DNA of 64,000 nt, taken from contig NZ_LRML01000006.1 of NCBI RefSeq assembly GCF_001647285.1, forward strand, positions 62,001 to 126,000, written 5' to 3'. The position numbers were made by a program, and so were the translations under genes. The DNA comes from Rufibacter roseus. Its GTDB lineage: Bacteria; Bacteroidota; Bacteroidia; Cytophagales; Hymenobacteraceae. The notes under the pieces are model-generated. The model saw only the letters and a program-made list of their open reading frames with translations. It had not been told where the DNA came from and ran no database searches. Numbering within the stretch: position 1 is the first letter of the stretch; each line of letters opens with the position of its first letter. Below are positions 26,966-35,441 of this stretch, piece after piece.

Positions 26966-28249
26966 ATGAACGCCTTAGGAAGACACATACTGGTTGAATT
27001 TTACAATTGCACACCAGAGCTGATGAATGACGTGGTACACATTGAGAATAGCATGGTGAGTGCCGCTGAAACGGCTGGTGCTACAGTGATCAACAGTACC
27101 TTTCATCATTTTTCTCCTTATGGCGTTTCTGGGGTGGTGGTAATTCAGGAGAGTCACTTGGCTATTCATACCTGGCCTGAATACGGATATGCGGCGGTAG
27201 ACTTATTTACCTGTGGTGAATCAGTAGATCCTTGGGTGTCATACAACTACCTGAAAGAAGCCTTTAAAGCTAGCCACGGTTCCTCTATGGAGTGCCGCAG
27301 AGGCCAGCAGAGTCTTCTGAAGCGTACAGATTTTACCGTAGAGGCTCGTGATACTGGACAGTCAATAGAAACCTTGCCTACCTTCACCCGCGATGTTTGG
27401 TTTACCGAGCGTGACGAAAACATTGCCCTCTCGCTGAAGCACACCGGAAAGCAACTATACAAGAAGCAATCGGATTATCAACGGGTAGAAGTATTTGAAA
27501 CGCTGGCGTACGGCAATATGCTTACGCTAGATGGCATGGTCATGTGTACGCAGAAAGATGAATACGTGTATCACGAGATGATCACTCACGTACCCGTGCT
27601 CAGTCATGGTAACGTGAGGCGAGCGCTGGTTATTGGGGGCGGAGACGGAGGCACTGTTCGGGAGCTGTTGCGTCATGAATCTATTGAAGAAGTGGTATTG
27701 GTAGAGATAGACGCCTTAGTTATTGAAGCCTGTAAGCTTCACTTGCCAGAAACGGCCAGTGCCTTTGATCACCCAAGGCTAAAGCTGTTAGTGGAAGATG
27801 GTATAAAATATATTCAACAATGCGCTGATGAGGCCTTTGATTTGATAATTGTTGATTCAGCTGATCCGGTAGGACCAGGGGAAGGATTGTTTACAGCTGA
27901 ATTTTATTCTCAGGTGTACCGCTGCCTGACAGGCAATGGCATCATGATCACCCAAAGTGAATCTCCCAGATTTAACACCAAGGTGTTTGTAGAAATTTAC
28001 GACACCTATAGAGGAATCTTCGGAGCGAACAATGTACATTGCTATCTGGCCGCAATTCCTACCTACCCAACCGGCACCTGGAGCTTCTCCTTTAGCTCCA
28101 AAGGGCAGGCACACCCAAAGCAGTTTGATGCCGAGGCTGCTGCCCGTTTCTCCCGCGAACAAGGTCTTCGTTATTATAATGAGGAAATTCATATTGCGGC
28201 CTTTGCCTTACCTAATTATGTTAAAGATTTACTGGCTGTTAAAGCGTAA
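26966..28249 (+). CDS. speDE: Fused S-adenosylmethionine decarboxylase / spermidine synthase (SpeD-SpeE)
   Basis: Residues 1-115 are a bacterial class 1B AdoMet decarboxylase: [11 protein letters not shown], the self-cleavage site at Glu62-Ser63 in [15 protein letters not shown], and DLFTCG with catalytic Cys83. Residues about 130-427 are a complete spermidine synthase ([55 protein letters not shown]). One polypeptide thus makes decarboxylated AdoMet through a pyruvoyl cofactor and uses it to aminopropylate putrescine. The frame is continuous with no internal stop, and both active sites look intact. Fusions of these two enzymes are known from diverse bacteria. A ureohydrolase follows 3 bp downstream, which would supply putrescine. 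Confidence 0.95.
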   Translation: MNALGRHILVEFYNCTPELMNDVVHIENSMVSAAETAGATVINSTFHHFSPYGVSGVVVIQESHLAIHTWPEYGYAAVDLFTCGESVDPWVSYNYLKEAFKASHGSSMECRRGQQSLLKRTDFTVEARDTGQSIETLPTFTRDVWFTERDENIALSLKHTGKQLYKKQSDYQRVEVFETLAYGNMLTLDGMVMCTQKDEYVYHEMITHVPVLSHGNVRRALVIGGGDGGTVRELLRHESIEEVVLVEIDALVIEACKLHLPETASAFDHPRLKLLVEDGIKYIQQCADEAFDLIIVDSADPVGPGEGLFTAEFYSQVYRCLTGNGIMITQSESPRFNTKVFVEIYDTYRGIFGANNVHCYLAAIPTYPTGTWSFSFSSKGQAHPKQFDAEAAARFSREQGLRYYNEEIHIAAFALPNYVKDLLAVKA

Positions 28250-28252
28250 AGC

Positions 28253-29344
28253 ATGAACCTTAACCTTAAGTCAATGTGCGATTCAAAGCGCACGAAAATT
28301 GCCTCTTTTGACCAAAACGGAGTGGGCGAAGTAGGAAGTAATTTGTTTGGGCTTCCATTCACCGAAGAAGAATCAGAGGTAGTAGTTTTTCCTATTCCAT
28401 GGGAAGTAACTGTGTCATATAATGCAGGTACTGCCGAAGGTCCGGCAGCTGTGTTAGATGCGTCTCCCCAATTAGATGTGTTTGATCCGGAGCTTCCGGA
28501 TGTATGGCACTTGGGCATACACATGCCTGAAATTCCTGAGAATTGGGCCTCAGAAAGTAGACGGCTGCGCGAAAAGAGTGAGCACTACATCAAATGGTTA
28601 GAGTCTGGAGAGAATACAGGAATAGAACGGTTTAAGCTGACCATTGACGAAATAAACCGCAAAGGCGAGCAATTGCTGGATTGGTCAAAGACTGAAACAG
28701 GAGCTTTGCTGGACAAAGGGAAACTAGTAGGAGTGTTGGGTGGAGACCACAGTACCCCTCTGGGTTTCATGCACGCCCTAGCCGATAGAAACAGTGAATT
28801 TGGCATACTGCAGATAGACGCACATTCAGATTTGCGCAAGGCGTATGAAGGTTTTCCCTATTCGCATGCCTCTATCATGTACAATGCTTTAAAACTGCCA
28901 CAGGTAAAAAAGCTAGTGCAGGTAGGCATCAGAGATCTATGCCAGGCCGAGGCGGAATTAGTGGATCAAAGCAACGGCAGAGTTACCACCTTCTACGACA
29001 GCAAAATAAAGGCTGCCATGTATGAAGGTACTTCATGGCGCAAGCAGTGTAAAAAGATCATAGCGCAATTACCACAAAAAGTATACATCAGCTTTGACAT
29101 AGACGGATTAGATCCGAAACTATGTCCTGCTACTGGTACTCCGGTGCCAGGTGGTTTTGAATTTGAGGAAGCGGTATACCTGATCAAGGCCTTGGTGAAA
29201 TCAGGTAGGGAAATTATTGGTTTTGACCTTTGTGAAGTAGCTCCTGGTGAAAGTGACTGGAACGGGAACGTAGGTGCCCGTCTTCTGTTCAAACTCTGTA
29301 ACTGGATGGCCGTATCCCAAGGTAGACTTAAATCAGTAGATTAA
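28253..29344 (+). CDS. speB: Agmatinase-family ureohydrolase
   Basis: A 363-residue arginase/agmatinase-fold enzyme with all manganese motifs: GVLGGDHSTP, LQIDAHSDLR and SFDIDGLDP. The typical PGGFEFEEA stretch precedes a C-terminal GFDLCEVAPGESDWNGN. The coupling to speDE (3 bp spacing) makes agmatinase, which releases putrescine and urea from agmatine, the best reading; guanidinobutyrase or arginase activity cannot be excluded from motifs. It is longer than E. coli SpeB because of an N-terminal extension of about 40 residues and an insertion near 105-145. No arginine decarboxylase (speA) is in the window. An alternative start is the Met at codon 8. Confidence 0.88.
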   Translation: MNLNLKSMCDSKRTKIASFDQNGVGEVGSNLFGLPFTEEESEVVVFPIPWEVTVSYNAGTAEGPAAVLDASPQLDVFDPELPDVWHLGIHMPEIPENWASESRRLREKSEHYIKWLESGENTGIERFKLTIDEINRKGEQLLDWSKTETGALLDKGKLVGVLGGDHSTPLGFMHALADRNSEFGILQIDAHSDLRKAYEGFPYSHASIMYNALKLPQVKKLVQVGIRDLCQAEAELVDQSNGRVTTFYDSKIKAAMYEGTSWRKQCKKIIAQLPQKVYISFDIDGLDPKLCPATGTPVPGGFEFEEAVYLIKALVKSGREIIGFDLCEVAPGESDWNGNVGARLLFKLCNWMAVSQGRLKSVD

Positions 29345-29361
29345 TTTAAACCTACAGTTGT

Positions 29362-29700
29362 ATGGGCTTTATTCTAAAGATCATTTTAACAGGTATTGCC
29401 GCTTTATTCCTTGCTAATTTCTTCCCGGGCATTGTATTAGACGGAATAGTGAGCGGTATTTTACTGGCTGTGGTTTTAGCTTTGCTGAATGCTGTGGTGC
29501 GCCCTATACTGGTGTTTTTAACTATACCCGTTACCTTTCTAACCTTAGGGCTATTTCTGCTAGTTATCAATGCAATCATTCTTTACCTCGCCGACTTTAT
29601 TTTAGGGGCTGCCTTTGAGGTGAACGGATTTTTAAATGCCATCATCTTCAGTTTGGTTTTAGCCATAGTAACGGCAATAATTGATGCAATCACTGATTGA
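29362..29700 (+). CDS. YvlD/phage-holin-family small membrane protein
   Basis: A 112-residue protein that is almost wholly hydrophobic, with four predicted membrane helices and the family pattern LNAVVRPILVFLTIPVTFLTLGLFLLVINAI. Such proteins are named phage holin family IV or YvlD-like, but in bacteria they are chromosomal envelope proteins of unknown role, not lysis genes; no other phage gene is near. It starts 17 bp after the agmatinase gene and ends with a terminator, so it belongs to the polyamine transcript by position. Confidence 0.88.
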   Translation: MGFILKIILTGIAALFLANFFPGIVLDGIVSGILLAVVLALLNAVVRPILVFLTIPVTFLTLGLFLLVINAIILYLADFILGAAFEVNGFLNAIIFSLVLAIVTAIIDAITD

Positions 29701-29721
29701 TTTATACCAGTGTTAGAGGAG

Positions 29722-29750
29722 AAAGCCCAGAATAAATTCTGGGCTTTTTT
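29722..29750 (+). terminator. Rho-independent terminator of the polyamine operon
   Basis: Stem AAAGCCCAGA / TCTGGGCTTT (29722-29731 with 29738-29747), loop ATAAAT, then a T run. Confidence 0.92.
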
Positions 29751-29821
29751 TGTGTGTCTGTGGTTAAAAAAGGCGTGAAAAACTTCTGTTTTTGCGGTAT
29801 TTTTGTAAAAACAGCAGCAAA

Positions 29822-31972
29822 ATGGGAATAAGGGAAGCTAGGGAGGTACTGAAACTGTATTTTGGGTATGATAAATTCAGACCCGGCCAGGAAGAAATTG
29901 TCACCAGCGTTTTAGAAAAACGCGACACAGTGGTGTTAATGCCTACCGGAGGTGGCAAGTCTATCTGCTATCAAGTGCCGGGGCTGGTGATGCCCGGTAT
30001 TAGTGTGGTAGTATCTCCCTTGATAGCTCTCATGAAAGACCAGGTAGAGGCATTACTGAGCAATGGTGTGCAGGCGGCTTACCTAAATAGTTCACAGTCC
30101 TCAGCAGAGCAGCAGCGGGTAGAGCAGCAGTGCTATGACGGAAAACTGAAAATGCTGTATGTCTCACCAGAGAAGTTATTATCAGCGGGATTTTTCTCTT
30201 TTCTGAAGAGCCTGAAAATAAATCTTTTTGCTATTGATGAGGCTCACTGCATCTCTGCCTGGGGGCATGATTTCAGACCAGAATACCTGCAGCTCAAAAA
30301 TCTGAAGCTGCAGTTTCCTGATGTACCGGTTATTGCCCTGACCGCCACCGCTGACCGATTAACCCAGCGCGATATTCTGACGCAGCTGTATCTGCAAGAT
30401 CCAAAGGTATTTATTTCTTCTTTTGACAGACCTAATATTTACCTGCAGGTAAAGCCAGGGCAGAAAAGAATGGAGGCCATTCTTGATTTTCTGGAGGAAC
30501 GGCCATTTCAGCCAGGCATCATTTACTGCCTTAGCCGAAAAGCTACGGAGACAATGGCGCGTAAGCTGCAGGAGAAAGGCTACAACGCAGATTATTACCA
30601 TGCCGGCCTTTCGGCGCGAGACAGAGAGAAAGTGCAGGAGAAGTTCTTGCAAGACAACGTGATGATTATGTGTGCCACCATTGCTTTCGGGATGGGCATT
30701 GACAAATCTAACGTGCGCTGGGTCATTCATTACAACCTGCCTAAAAATCTGGAGAGCTATTACCAGGAGATTGGTCGCGGAGGTCGTGACGGAGCTCCGG
30801 CAGAGGCCTTGTTATTCCATAGTCTGGGAGATGTAATGACACTGCGCGATTTTATCACGCAAGGCGGAGAAAATAGCAAAGAGCAGGCTTTGTCGTTGGC
30901 CAAGCTGGACCGCATGCAGCAGTACGCGGAGAGTACCAGTTGCCGTCGTAAAACGCTCATGCATTATTTTGGGGAGGAATATCAGAAAGATTGCGGCAAC
31001 TGTGACATCTGCGACAACCCGCCTACTTCATTCAACGGAACAGAGTTGGCGCAGAAGATATTGTCGGCAGTGGCACGTACAAAAGAAACAGTAGCTTCTG
31101 CTCAGGTAGTAGATATTTTAAGAGGTTCACGCAACCAGATGACTCTTAACAAGGGCTATGATAAACTAAAGACCTTTGGGGCAGGCCGTGATGTGCCGGC
31201 GCAGGAATGGCAAAGGTATATTCACCAACTCATTAACAAAGGGTTGCTTGATATTGCTTATGATGAGCATGGGGCGTTAAAACTCAACGCCAACAGCAAA
31301 GAAGTTCTTTTTGACGGGAAACAGGTGGAGCTGGTTAAATTTCAGCCTATTGATCCGAAGGAAGAGAAAGAAAAGCGCACCAAAGGTAAATCTAGAAGCG
31401 CCGTGGAGAATGCTTTGTTTGAGCATTTGCGCCAGTTAAGAAAAGAATTGGCAGCTGAAAGAAACATTCCGCCGTACGTGGTTTTCACTGACAATACCTT
31501 GCAGGAAATTGTAGAGATGCGGCCAACGAATAAACCTGCCTTTCTCTCTATTTCAGGGGTAGCCCAGGCAAAATATGAGCAGTACGGCGAAATTTTCATC
31601 AATGCCATTCTGGGCTTTCTTGCCCAGCAGGCCGATCAGCAACAGGCACGGTTGAAAGGCACAACCCATTTGGTTACGTATGAGCTGCTTAGACAGGGTA
31701 AAACGCTGGAAGAAATATCTGAACAGAGACAGGTGCAAATGACAACTATTTTTTCTCACTTGGCTACATTGTACCAGCAAGGCTATGACGTAGATCTGAA
31801 GCCATATCTTTCTGATTGGGAATATGAGCGGGTGCGGGAAGGTATCTTACAGACAAACCAAATCACCGCCATGAAACCCATATATGATTATTTGGAAGGG
31901 GAAATTGACTATGGTAAAATCAGATTGGCCATAGGAAGATACAACAGGGAGAAAGAAGCAGTAAACCGCTAA
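29822..31972 (+). CDS. recQ: ATP-dependent DNA helicase RecQ
   Basis: A 716-residue RecQ helicase: VVLMPTGGGKSICYQVPG (Walker A), AIDEAHCISAWGHDFRPEY (DEAH box and aromatic-rich loop), ALTATAD, the second RecA fold ending QEIGRGGRDG, a zinc-binding module CRRKTLMHYFG ... CGNCDIC, a winged-helix RQC region and a C-terminal HRDC domain, followed by a helix-turn-helix-like tail. It unwinds recombination and replication intermediates. The frame opens 10 codons earlier (29792), but MGIREAREVLKLYFGYDKFR is the family start. A strong palindromic terminator follows. Confidence 0.96.
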   Translation: MGIREAREVLKLYFGYDKFRPGQEEIVTSVLEKRDTVVLMPTGGGKSICYQVPGLVMPGISVVVSPLIALMKDQVEALLSNGVQAAYLNSSQSSAEQQRVEQQCYDGKLKMLYVSPEKLLSAGFFSFLKSLKINLFAIDEAHCISAWGHDFRPEYLQLKNLKLQFPDVPVIALTATADRLTQRDILTQLYLQDPKVFISSFDRPNIYLQVKPGQKRMEAILDFLEERPFQPGIIYCLSRKATETMARKLQEKGYNADYYHAGLSARDREKVQEKFLQDNVMIMCATIAFGMGIDKSNVRWVIHYNLPKNLESYYQEIGRGGRDGAPAEALLFHSLGDVMTLRDFITQGGENSKEQALSLAKLDRMQQYAESTSCRRKTLMHYFGEEYQKDCGNCDICDNPPTSFNGTELAQKILSAVARTKETVASAQVVDILRGSRNQMTLNKGYDKLKTFGAGRDVPAQEWQRYIHQLINKGLLDIAYDEHGALKLNANSKEVLFDGKQVELVKFQPIDPKEEKEKRTKGKSRSAVENALFEHLRQLRKELAAERNIPPYVVFTDNTLQEIVEMRPTNKPAFLSISGVAQAKYEQYGEIFINAILGFLAQQADQQQARLKGTTHLVTYELLRQGKTLEEISEQRQVQMTTIFSHLATLYQQGYDVDLKPYLSDWEYERVREGILQTNQITAMKPIYDYLEGEIDYGKIRLAIGRYNREKEAVNR

Positions 31973-31986
31973 ATGTAGTATTTAGC

Positions 31987-32025
31987 CTTTTAGGCCTTTT
32001 TTCTGAAAACCAAGTCTAAAACAAG
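31987..32025. repeat. Dispersed intergenic palindrome, copy 7
   Basis: Arms CTTTTAGGCCT and AGTCTAAAACAAG, immediately before the terminator behind recQ. Confidence 0.65.
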
Positions 32026-32026
32026 A

Positions 32027-32054
32027 AAAGCCCGCTCAATTGAGCGGGCTTTTG
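32027..32054. terminator. Bidirectional terminator between recQ and the S8 protease
   Basis: A 28-base perfect palindrome (AAAAGCCCGCTCAA followed by its complement), with T runs on both strands, between converging genes. Confidence 0.9.
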
Positions 32055-32080
32055 TTTGAAAAATATAATATGGAATAAAA

Positions 32081-33229
32081 TTATTTAAGAGCGATTGGGT
32101 CTGGCTTACCATCTGGATCACCAGTCACGTAGCCTTGGCTATTTACTCTTCCGCCGGTCAAAGCTAGAATACCAGCTACGTGAGGGGCAGCGTAAGAAGT
32201 TCCGTTACCAGTTGCATAGCTACCACCTTTCCAGGTAGTTCTAATGTTTGAACCTGGGGCGGCAAACTTCACAGACTGACCAAAGTTTGAAGACAAGCTA
32301 AAAGTACCAGTTTGCGTCATGTTAGAAACAACAAATACGTTAGGAGCTACCACACGGGCAGGAGAATCGTTTTTGCAGTCAATGTAGCTGTTACCAGATG
32401 CCACGGCAATGAATATACCACGGGCGGCAGTTTTCTTAACCAAGTCATCTAACAAAGTAGATCCATCAACGCGTAAGCTCATGTTTACTACGTCACCGGC
32501 TTTGCCATATTTGTACACGTGGTTCAAGGCAGAGTAGATACGGGTAAGAGTACCAGCACCGTTCGCGTCAAATACTCTCAGGGCAACAATGGTAGCATTG
32601 GCAGCAACACCAACTACACCTATGTTATTGTTTTTTGCACCTATGATACCGGCAACGCCTGTACCGTGTCCATACTCATCTTCAAAAGTAGTACCTGAGA
32701 TGAATGATTTGCTACGGGTTACGTCTACGTTCAGGTCAGGGTGCTTTGAGTCTACACCAGAATCTATTACCCATACTGTTTTACCGGTACCGTCACCATA
32801 ACCTACTCTGGCAACGCCCCAAGGAATAGTCTGGGTTGAAGTTGTGCTAGTTGTGGTGGTGGTAGTTGTGGAAGTAGAGGTATATGTATCTGTGGTAGTA
32901 TTAGATTTTTTAGCGGGTTTACCTAATAATACAGCTTGCTCAGGCTCAATGTAAGCAACATCAGAATCCTGCTTCAGGCTTTCTACTTGCTCTGGCGTCA
33001 AATCGCCGGTGAATCCGTCGGCAAGTCCTTCAAAAACTTCTTTCACGCGTTCGCGGCCAATGTTATTCTGACCTAAAACACGCTCTCTGATAGCTTGGGC
33101 AGAGGCAGTTTCTCCGTTTTTGAATACAACAATATATTTACCGCTTACGGCTCTAGAAGTTGTAGTTGGATCAGTGGGGGTGGTGGGGGAGGTTGATTCT
33201 AAAAGTTCGTCTTTTTGGCAACCGGCCAT
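32081..33229 (-). CDS. S8 (subtilisin-like) serine protease, probably a lipoprotein whose signal peptide is frameshifted
   Basis: The 382-residue open frame has an I9-type inhibitor propeptide (GKYIVVFKNG ... VAYIEPEQAV, about 27-100), a Ser/Thr linker, and a complete subtilase domain with the triad motifs VIDSGVDSKHPDL (Asp), DEYGHGTGVAGI (His) and NGTSYAAPHVAGI (Ser). The frame opens MAGCQKDEL, which is the end of a lipobox without a signal peptide in front. Upstream at 33230-33290 a full signal peptide is present in a frame offset by one base at an A8 tract (33251-33258). With seven A the frames join to give MKSGKFKKAVSFFALASVF followed by TMAGC. The gene is thus either phase-variable, mis-sequenced or newly damaged. 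Confidence 0.85.
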   Translation of the reverse strand: MAGCQKDELLESTSPTTPTDPTTTSRAVSGKYIVVFKNGETASAQAIRERVLGQNNIGRERVKEVFEGLADGFTGDLTPEQVESLKQDSDVAYIEPEQAVLLGKPAKKSNTTTDTYTSTSTTTTTTTSTTSTQTIPWGVARVGYGDGTGKTVWVIDSGVDSKHPDLNVDVTRSKSFISGTTFEDEYGHGTGVAGIIGAKNNNIGVVGVAANATIVALRVFDANGAGTLTRIYSALNHVYKYGKAGDVVNMSLRVDGSTLLDDLVKKTAARGIFIAVASGNSYIDCKNDSPARVVAPNVFVVSNMTQTGTFSLSSNFGQSVKFAAPGSNIRTTWKGGSYATGNGTSYAAPHVAGILALTGGRVNSQGYVTGDPDGKPDPIALK

Positions 33230-33290
33230 TGTAAAAACGGAGGCTAGTGCAAAAAAAAGACACTGCTTTCTTAAACTTTCCTGATTTCAT
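33230..33290 (-). other. Out-of-frame signal peptide of the S8 protease (poly-A8 slip site at 33251-33258)
   Basis: An ATG at 33288-33290 reads MKSGKFKKAVSFF and then leaves the protease frame at a run of eight T on the coding strand. Removing one T continues as ALASVFTMAGC, a canonical Bacteroidota lipoprotein signal that runs straight into the protease. Confidence 0.8.
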
Positions 33291-33628
33291 AGATTTACAT
33301 TTTAATAGTTAAAGAAAAAGCATGAATAAAATACGAAGATGAATCTTTCGTTTATTCTGTCTCGTAACCCGCCCTTTTTATGTTTGGTTCAAATAACTGA
33401 ATAAATAACTTAAATATTTTTTTATTGAACTCTGACGGAATATTTATATTTATCTTTCTATATAGCAGCATATAAATAATTCTATTTCTGTTAAATCTTG
33501 CCTTAAAGAAGATAAATGCATGTGAAATTATCAGCTATAGGTTCTCATTAATATTAAATGCCAAAATGTTTAGTTTTTTGCTAACGAATTAGTACTTTTA
33601 TGGAGCAATACATTTAGCAAGAGAGTCT
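33291..33628. other. Long AT-rich divergent intergenic region
   Basis: This 338 bp gap lies between the divergent protease and XRE/S24 genes. It is strikingly A/T-rich and must hold promoters for both, but I see no strong hairpin, repeat or small gene in it. Confidence 0.5.
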
Positions 33629-34390
33629 ATGCTCAGCACAAATCTTAAATATTTAAGAAAGCAGTATAACCTGACCCAGGTACAGCTGGCAGAAAAGTTA
33701 GAGATCAAAAGATCTTTGATAGGTGCCTATGAAGAAGGTAGGGCAGAGCCTAAATTGGTCACGCTCATGAAAATGGCACAGGTTTTTCAGCTTTCCGTAG
33801 ATGAGCTAATAAACCCGAATCTACCTAATAATCTTAAAGCCGGTAATAGCGCGAAAGCCTCAAACGTAAAAGTGCTTTCCATTACTGTAGATTCTCAGGA
33901 CCGTGAAAACATTGAACTGGTGCCTTATAAAGCCAGTGCCGGTTATTTGAATGGATACGCAGATCCTGAATTTATGGAAGAACTTCCTAAGTTCCGTTTG
34001 CCCATGATTCAGGCTCCTGGTACCTACAGAGCGTTTGAGATCAAAGGTGATTCCATGTTGCCAATACCCTCTGGTACTGTTATAGTGGGTAGGTATGTGG
34101 AAAGATGGCAGGAAATTAAAGATGGTACACCTGCCATTGTGGTGAGCTTGCAAGAAGGGATTGTCTTCAAAAGAATTTACCAGCAAAAAAATCAACCCGC
34201 CCTTAGGTTGCACTCTGATAATCCGGCATACGAACCCTATGAAGTTAGCTTAGAAGATGTGGTAGAGCTTTGGGAAGCAAAAGCGTACATTAGCACCACT
34301 TTCCCTATGGCTGAAATCTCTCTGGACAAACTGACTTCTTTGGTGCTAGACTTACAGCAGCAAGTACACAAGTTAAAGTCAGACAAATAA
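33629..34390 (+). CDS. XRE-family regulator with S24/LexA-like C-terminal domain
   Basis: The 253-residue protein starts with an HTH_3 domain (NLKYLRKQYNLTQVQLAEKL ... SLIGAYEEGRAEPKLVTL) and carries a C-terminal S24-type sensing domain with the nucleophile motif KGDSMLP (near 142-148) and the Lys region GIVFKRIY. CI/LexA-like regulators with this plan can self-cleave on RecA activation; here the AG cleavage site is not obvious, so it may act as a non-cleaved sensor. No prophage genes lie nearby, and stand-alone versions are common in Bacteroidota. It is divergent from the S8 protease, a possible target. A near-perfect hairpin follows its stop. Confidence 0.88.
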   Translation: MLSTNLKYLRKQYNLTQVQLAEKLEIKRSLIGAYEEGRAEPKLVTLMKMAQVFQLSVDELINPNLPNNLKAGNSAKASNVKVLSITVDSQDRENIELVPYKASAGYLNGYADPEFMEELPKFRLPMIQAPGTYRAFEIKGDSMLPIPSGTVIVGRYVERWQEIKDGTPAIVVSLQEGIVFKRIYQQKNQPALRLHSDNPAYEPYEVSLEDVVELWEAKAYISTTFPMAEISLDKLTSLVLDLQQQVHKLKSDK

Positions 34391-34427
34391 GAAGCTGACT
34401 ACGTTCTAGCTAATATTCCTGATCTTA

Positions 34428-34479
34428 AAAAGCCTGTTTTGGGTCTGTTTTTCGAAAAACAGGCTCAAAACAGGCTTTT
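34428..34479. repeat. Dispersed intergenic palindrome, copy 8, acting as terminator
   Basis: A 52 bp near-perfect palindrome: AAAAGCCTGTTTTGGG and CTCAAAACAGGCTTTT arms around CTGTTTTTCGAAAAACAG. It is followed by TCTTTTT, so it looks like the terminator of the XRE/S24 gene as well as a family copy. Confidence 0.88.
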
Positions 34480-34566
34480 CTTTTTATTGCTATATTTGAA
34501 TATGATTATATCTGAACCTCCGGTACAGGTGCACGTATTTATACCTATCCATCAATTTCATGAACA

Positions 34567-35283
34567 ATGCTCAAAATCATACCCGCCGCAGAAAGATACC
34601 ATGCCTCTCACGGGTGGCTGAATTCTTACTTCCTGTTTTCTTTTGCTGAATATTATGACCAGAATAATGTACAACTAGGTCCGCTTAGGGTGTTCAACGA
34701 TGACTATATACAAGGCAATAACGGTTTTCCGGAGCATCCCCATTCTGAGATGGAGGTGGTAACCATTGTGCTGGAGGGAGAAATCACCCACACCGATAGC
34801 CTTGGAAACCATACCACCATACATGCCGGAGAAGTACAACGTATGACCGCCGGTACGGGCATACGTCATTCAGAGCAGAATGAAACTGATAAAGAGGTGC
34901 ACTTGTACCAACTTTGGTTTTTCCCTAATAAGAAAGAGCTTTCCCCAAGTTACGAGCAGAAAAAGATTGATTTTCTGAAAGAGAAAAATGAGCTGATTCC
35001 ATTGGTAACGGGGCAGAAGGTATTGGAAGATGTAGTATACATCAATTCCAACTCTACCATTTACCATGCAAATCTGGAAGAGGGTAAAGGAATTGACTTC
35101 AATACGTTCCCTATCAGAAAAGCATTGCTATATGTAACTTCCGGCGAATTGTTTGTGAACGGAATGCAGGTGCATAAGAACGACCAGGTTCGCTCCTCAG
35201 ACATTGATGCATTACGCATCAAAGCCTCAGTAGATAGCTCTTTTATTCTAATAGATGTACCAGGAGTTGAAGCGAATTACTAA
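34567..35283 (+). CDS. Pirin-family protein (YhaK-like bicupin)
   Basis: A 238-residue pirin: the N-terminal cupin has NDDYIQGNNGFPEHPHSEMEVV with the metal-binding HxH and Glu, followed by EVQRMTAGTGIRHSEQN with the last His and Glu. The C-terminal cupin is degenerate. Pirins of this size bind iron and include quercetin 2,3-dioxygenases and redox sensors, but most bacterial ones have no known role. The gene stands alone, ending in its own terminator. Confidence 0.92.
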   Translation: MLKIIPAAERYHASHGWLNSYFLFSFAEYYDQNNVQLGPLRVFNDDYIQGNNGFPEHPHSEMEVVTIVLEGEITHTDSLGNHTTIHAGEVQRMTAGTGIRHSEQNETDKEVHLYQLWFFPNKKELSPSYEQKKIDFLKEKNELIPLVTGQKVLEDVVYINSNSTIYHANLEEGKGIDFNTFPIRKALLYVTSGELFVNGMQVHKNDQVRSSDIDALRIKASVDSSFILIDVPGVEANY

Positions 35284-35324
35284 TGAATAGATATCGTCAA
35301 CTCCACTTAATTTGATGAACTCAG

Positions 35325-35354
35325 AAACAGGAGGTATTTCCCTCCTGTTTTTTG
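35325..35354 (+). terminator. Rho-independent terminator after pirin gene
   Basis: Stem AAACAGGAGG / CCTCCTGTTT (35325-35334 with 35341-35350), then TTTTG. Confidence 0.9.
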
Positions 35355-35441
35355 TTTTCTAATGATCTATATCCATGATAGCTTGTTTACGGCTGTGAGT
35401 TCAGTCTTTTCTAAATGCTTAGAAAGAAGTAAAGAAGATCA

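Noticed and set aside
29362-29700. Prophage remnant suggested by the phage-holin family name
   Set aside because: The YvlD-like protein is a chromosomal membrane protein in many bacteria and no other phage gene is nearby.
33629-34390. XRE/S24 protein taken as a prophage CI repressor
   Set aside because: No integrase, Cro or structural phage genes are found on either side; stand-alone S24 regulators are common.
34439-34621. 60-codon ORF before pirin
   Set aside because: It begins inside the palindromic terminator at 34428-34479 and overlaps the pirin start out of frame.
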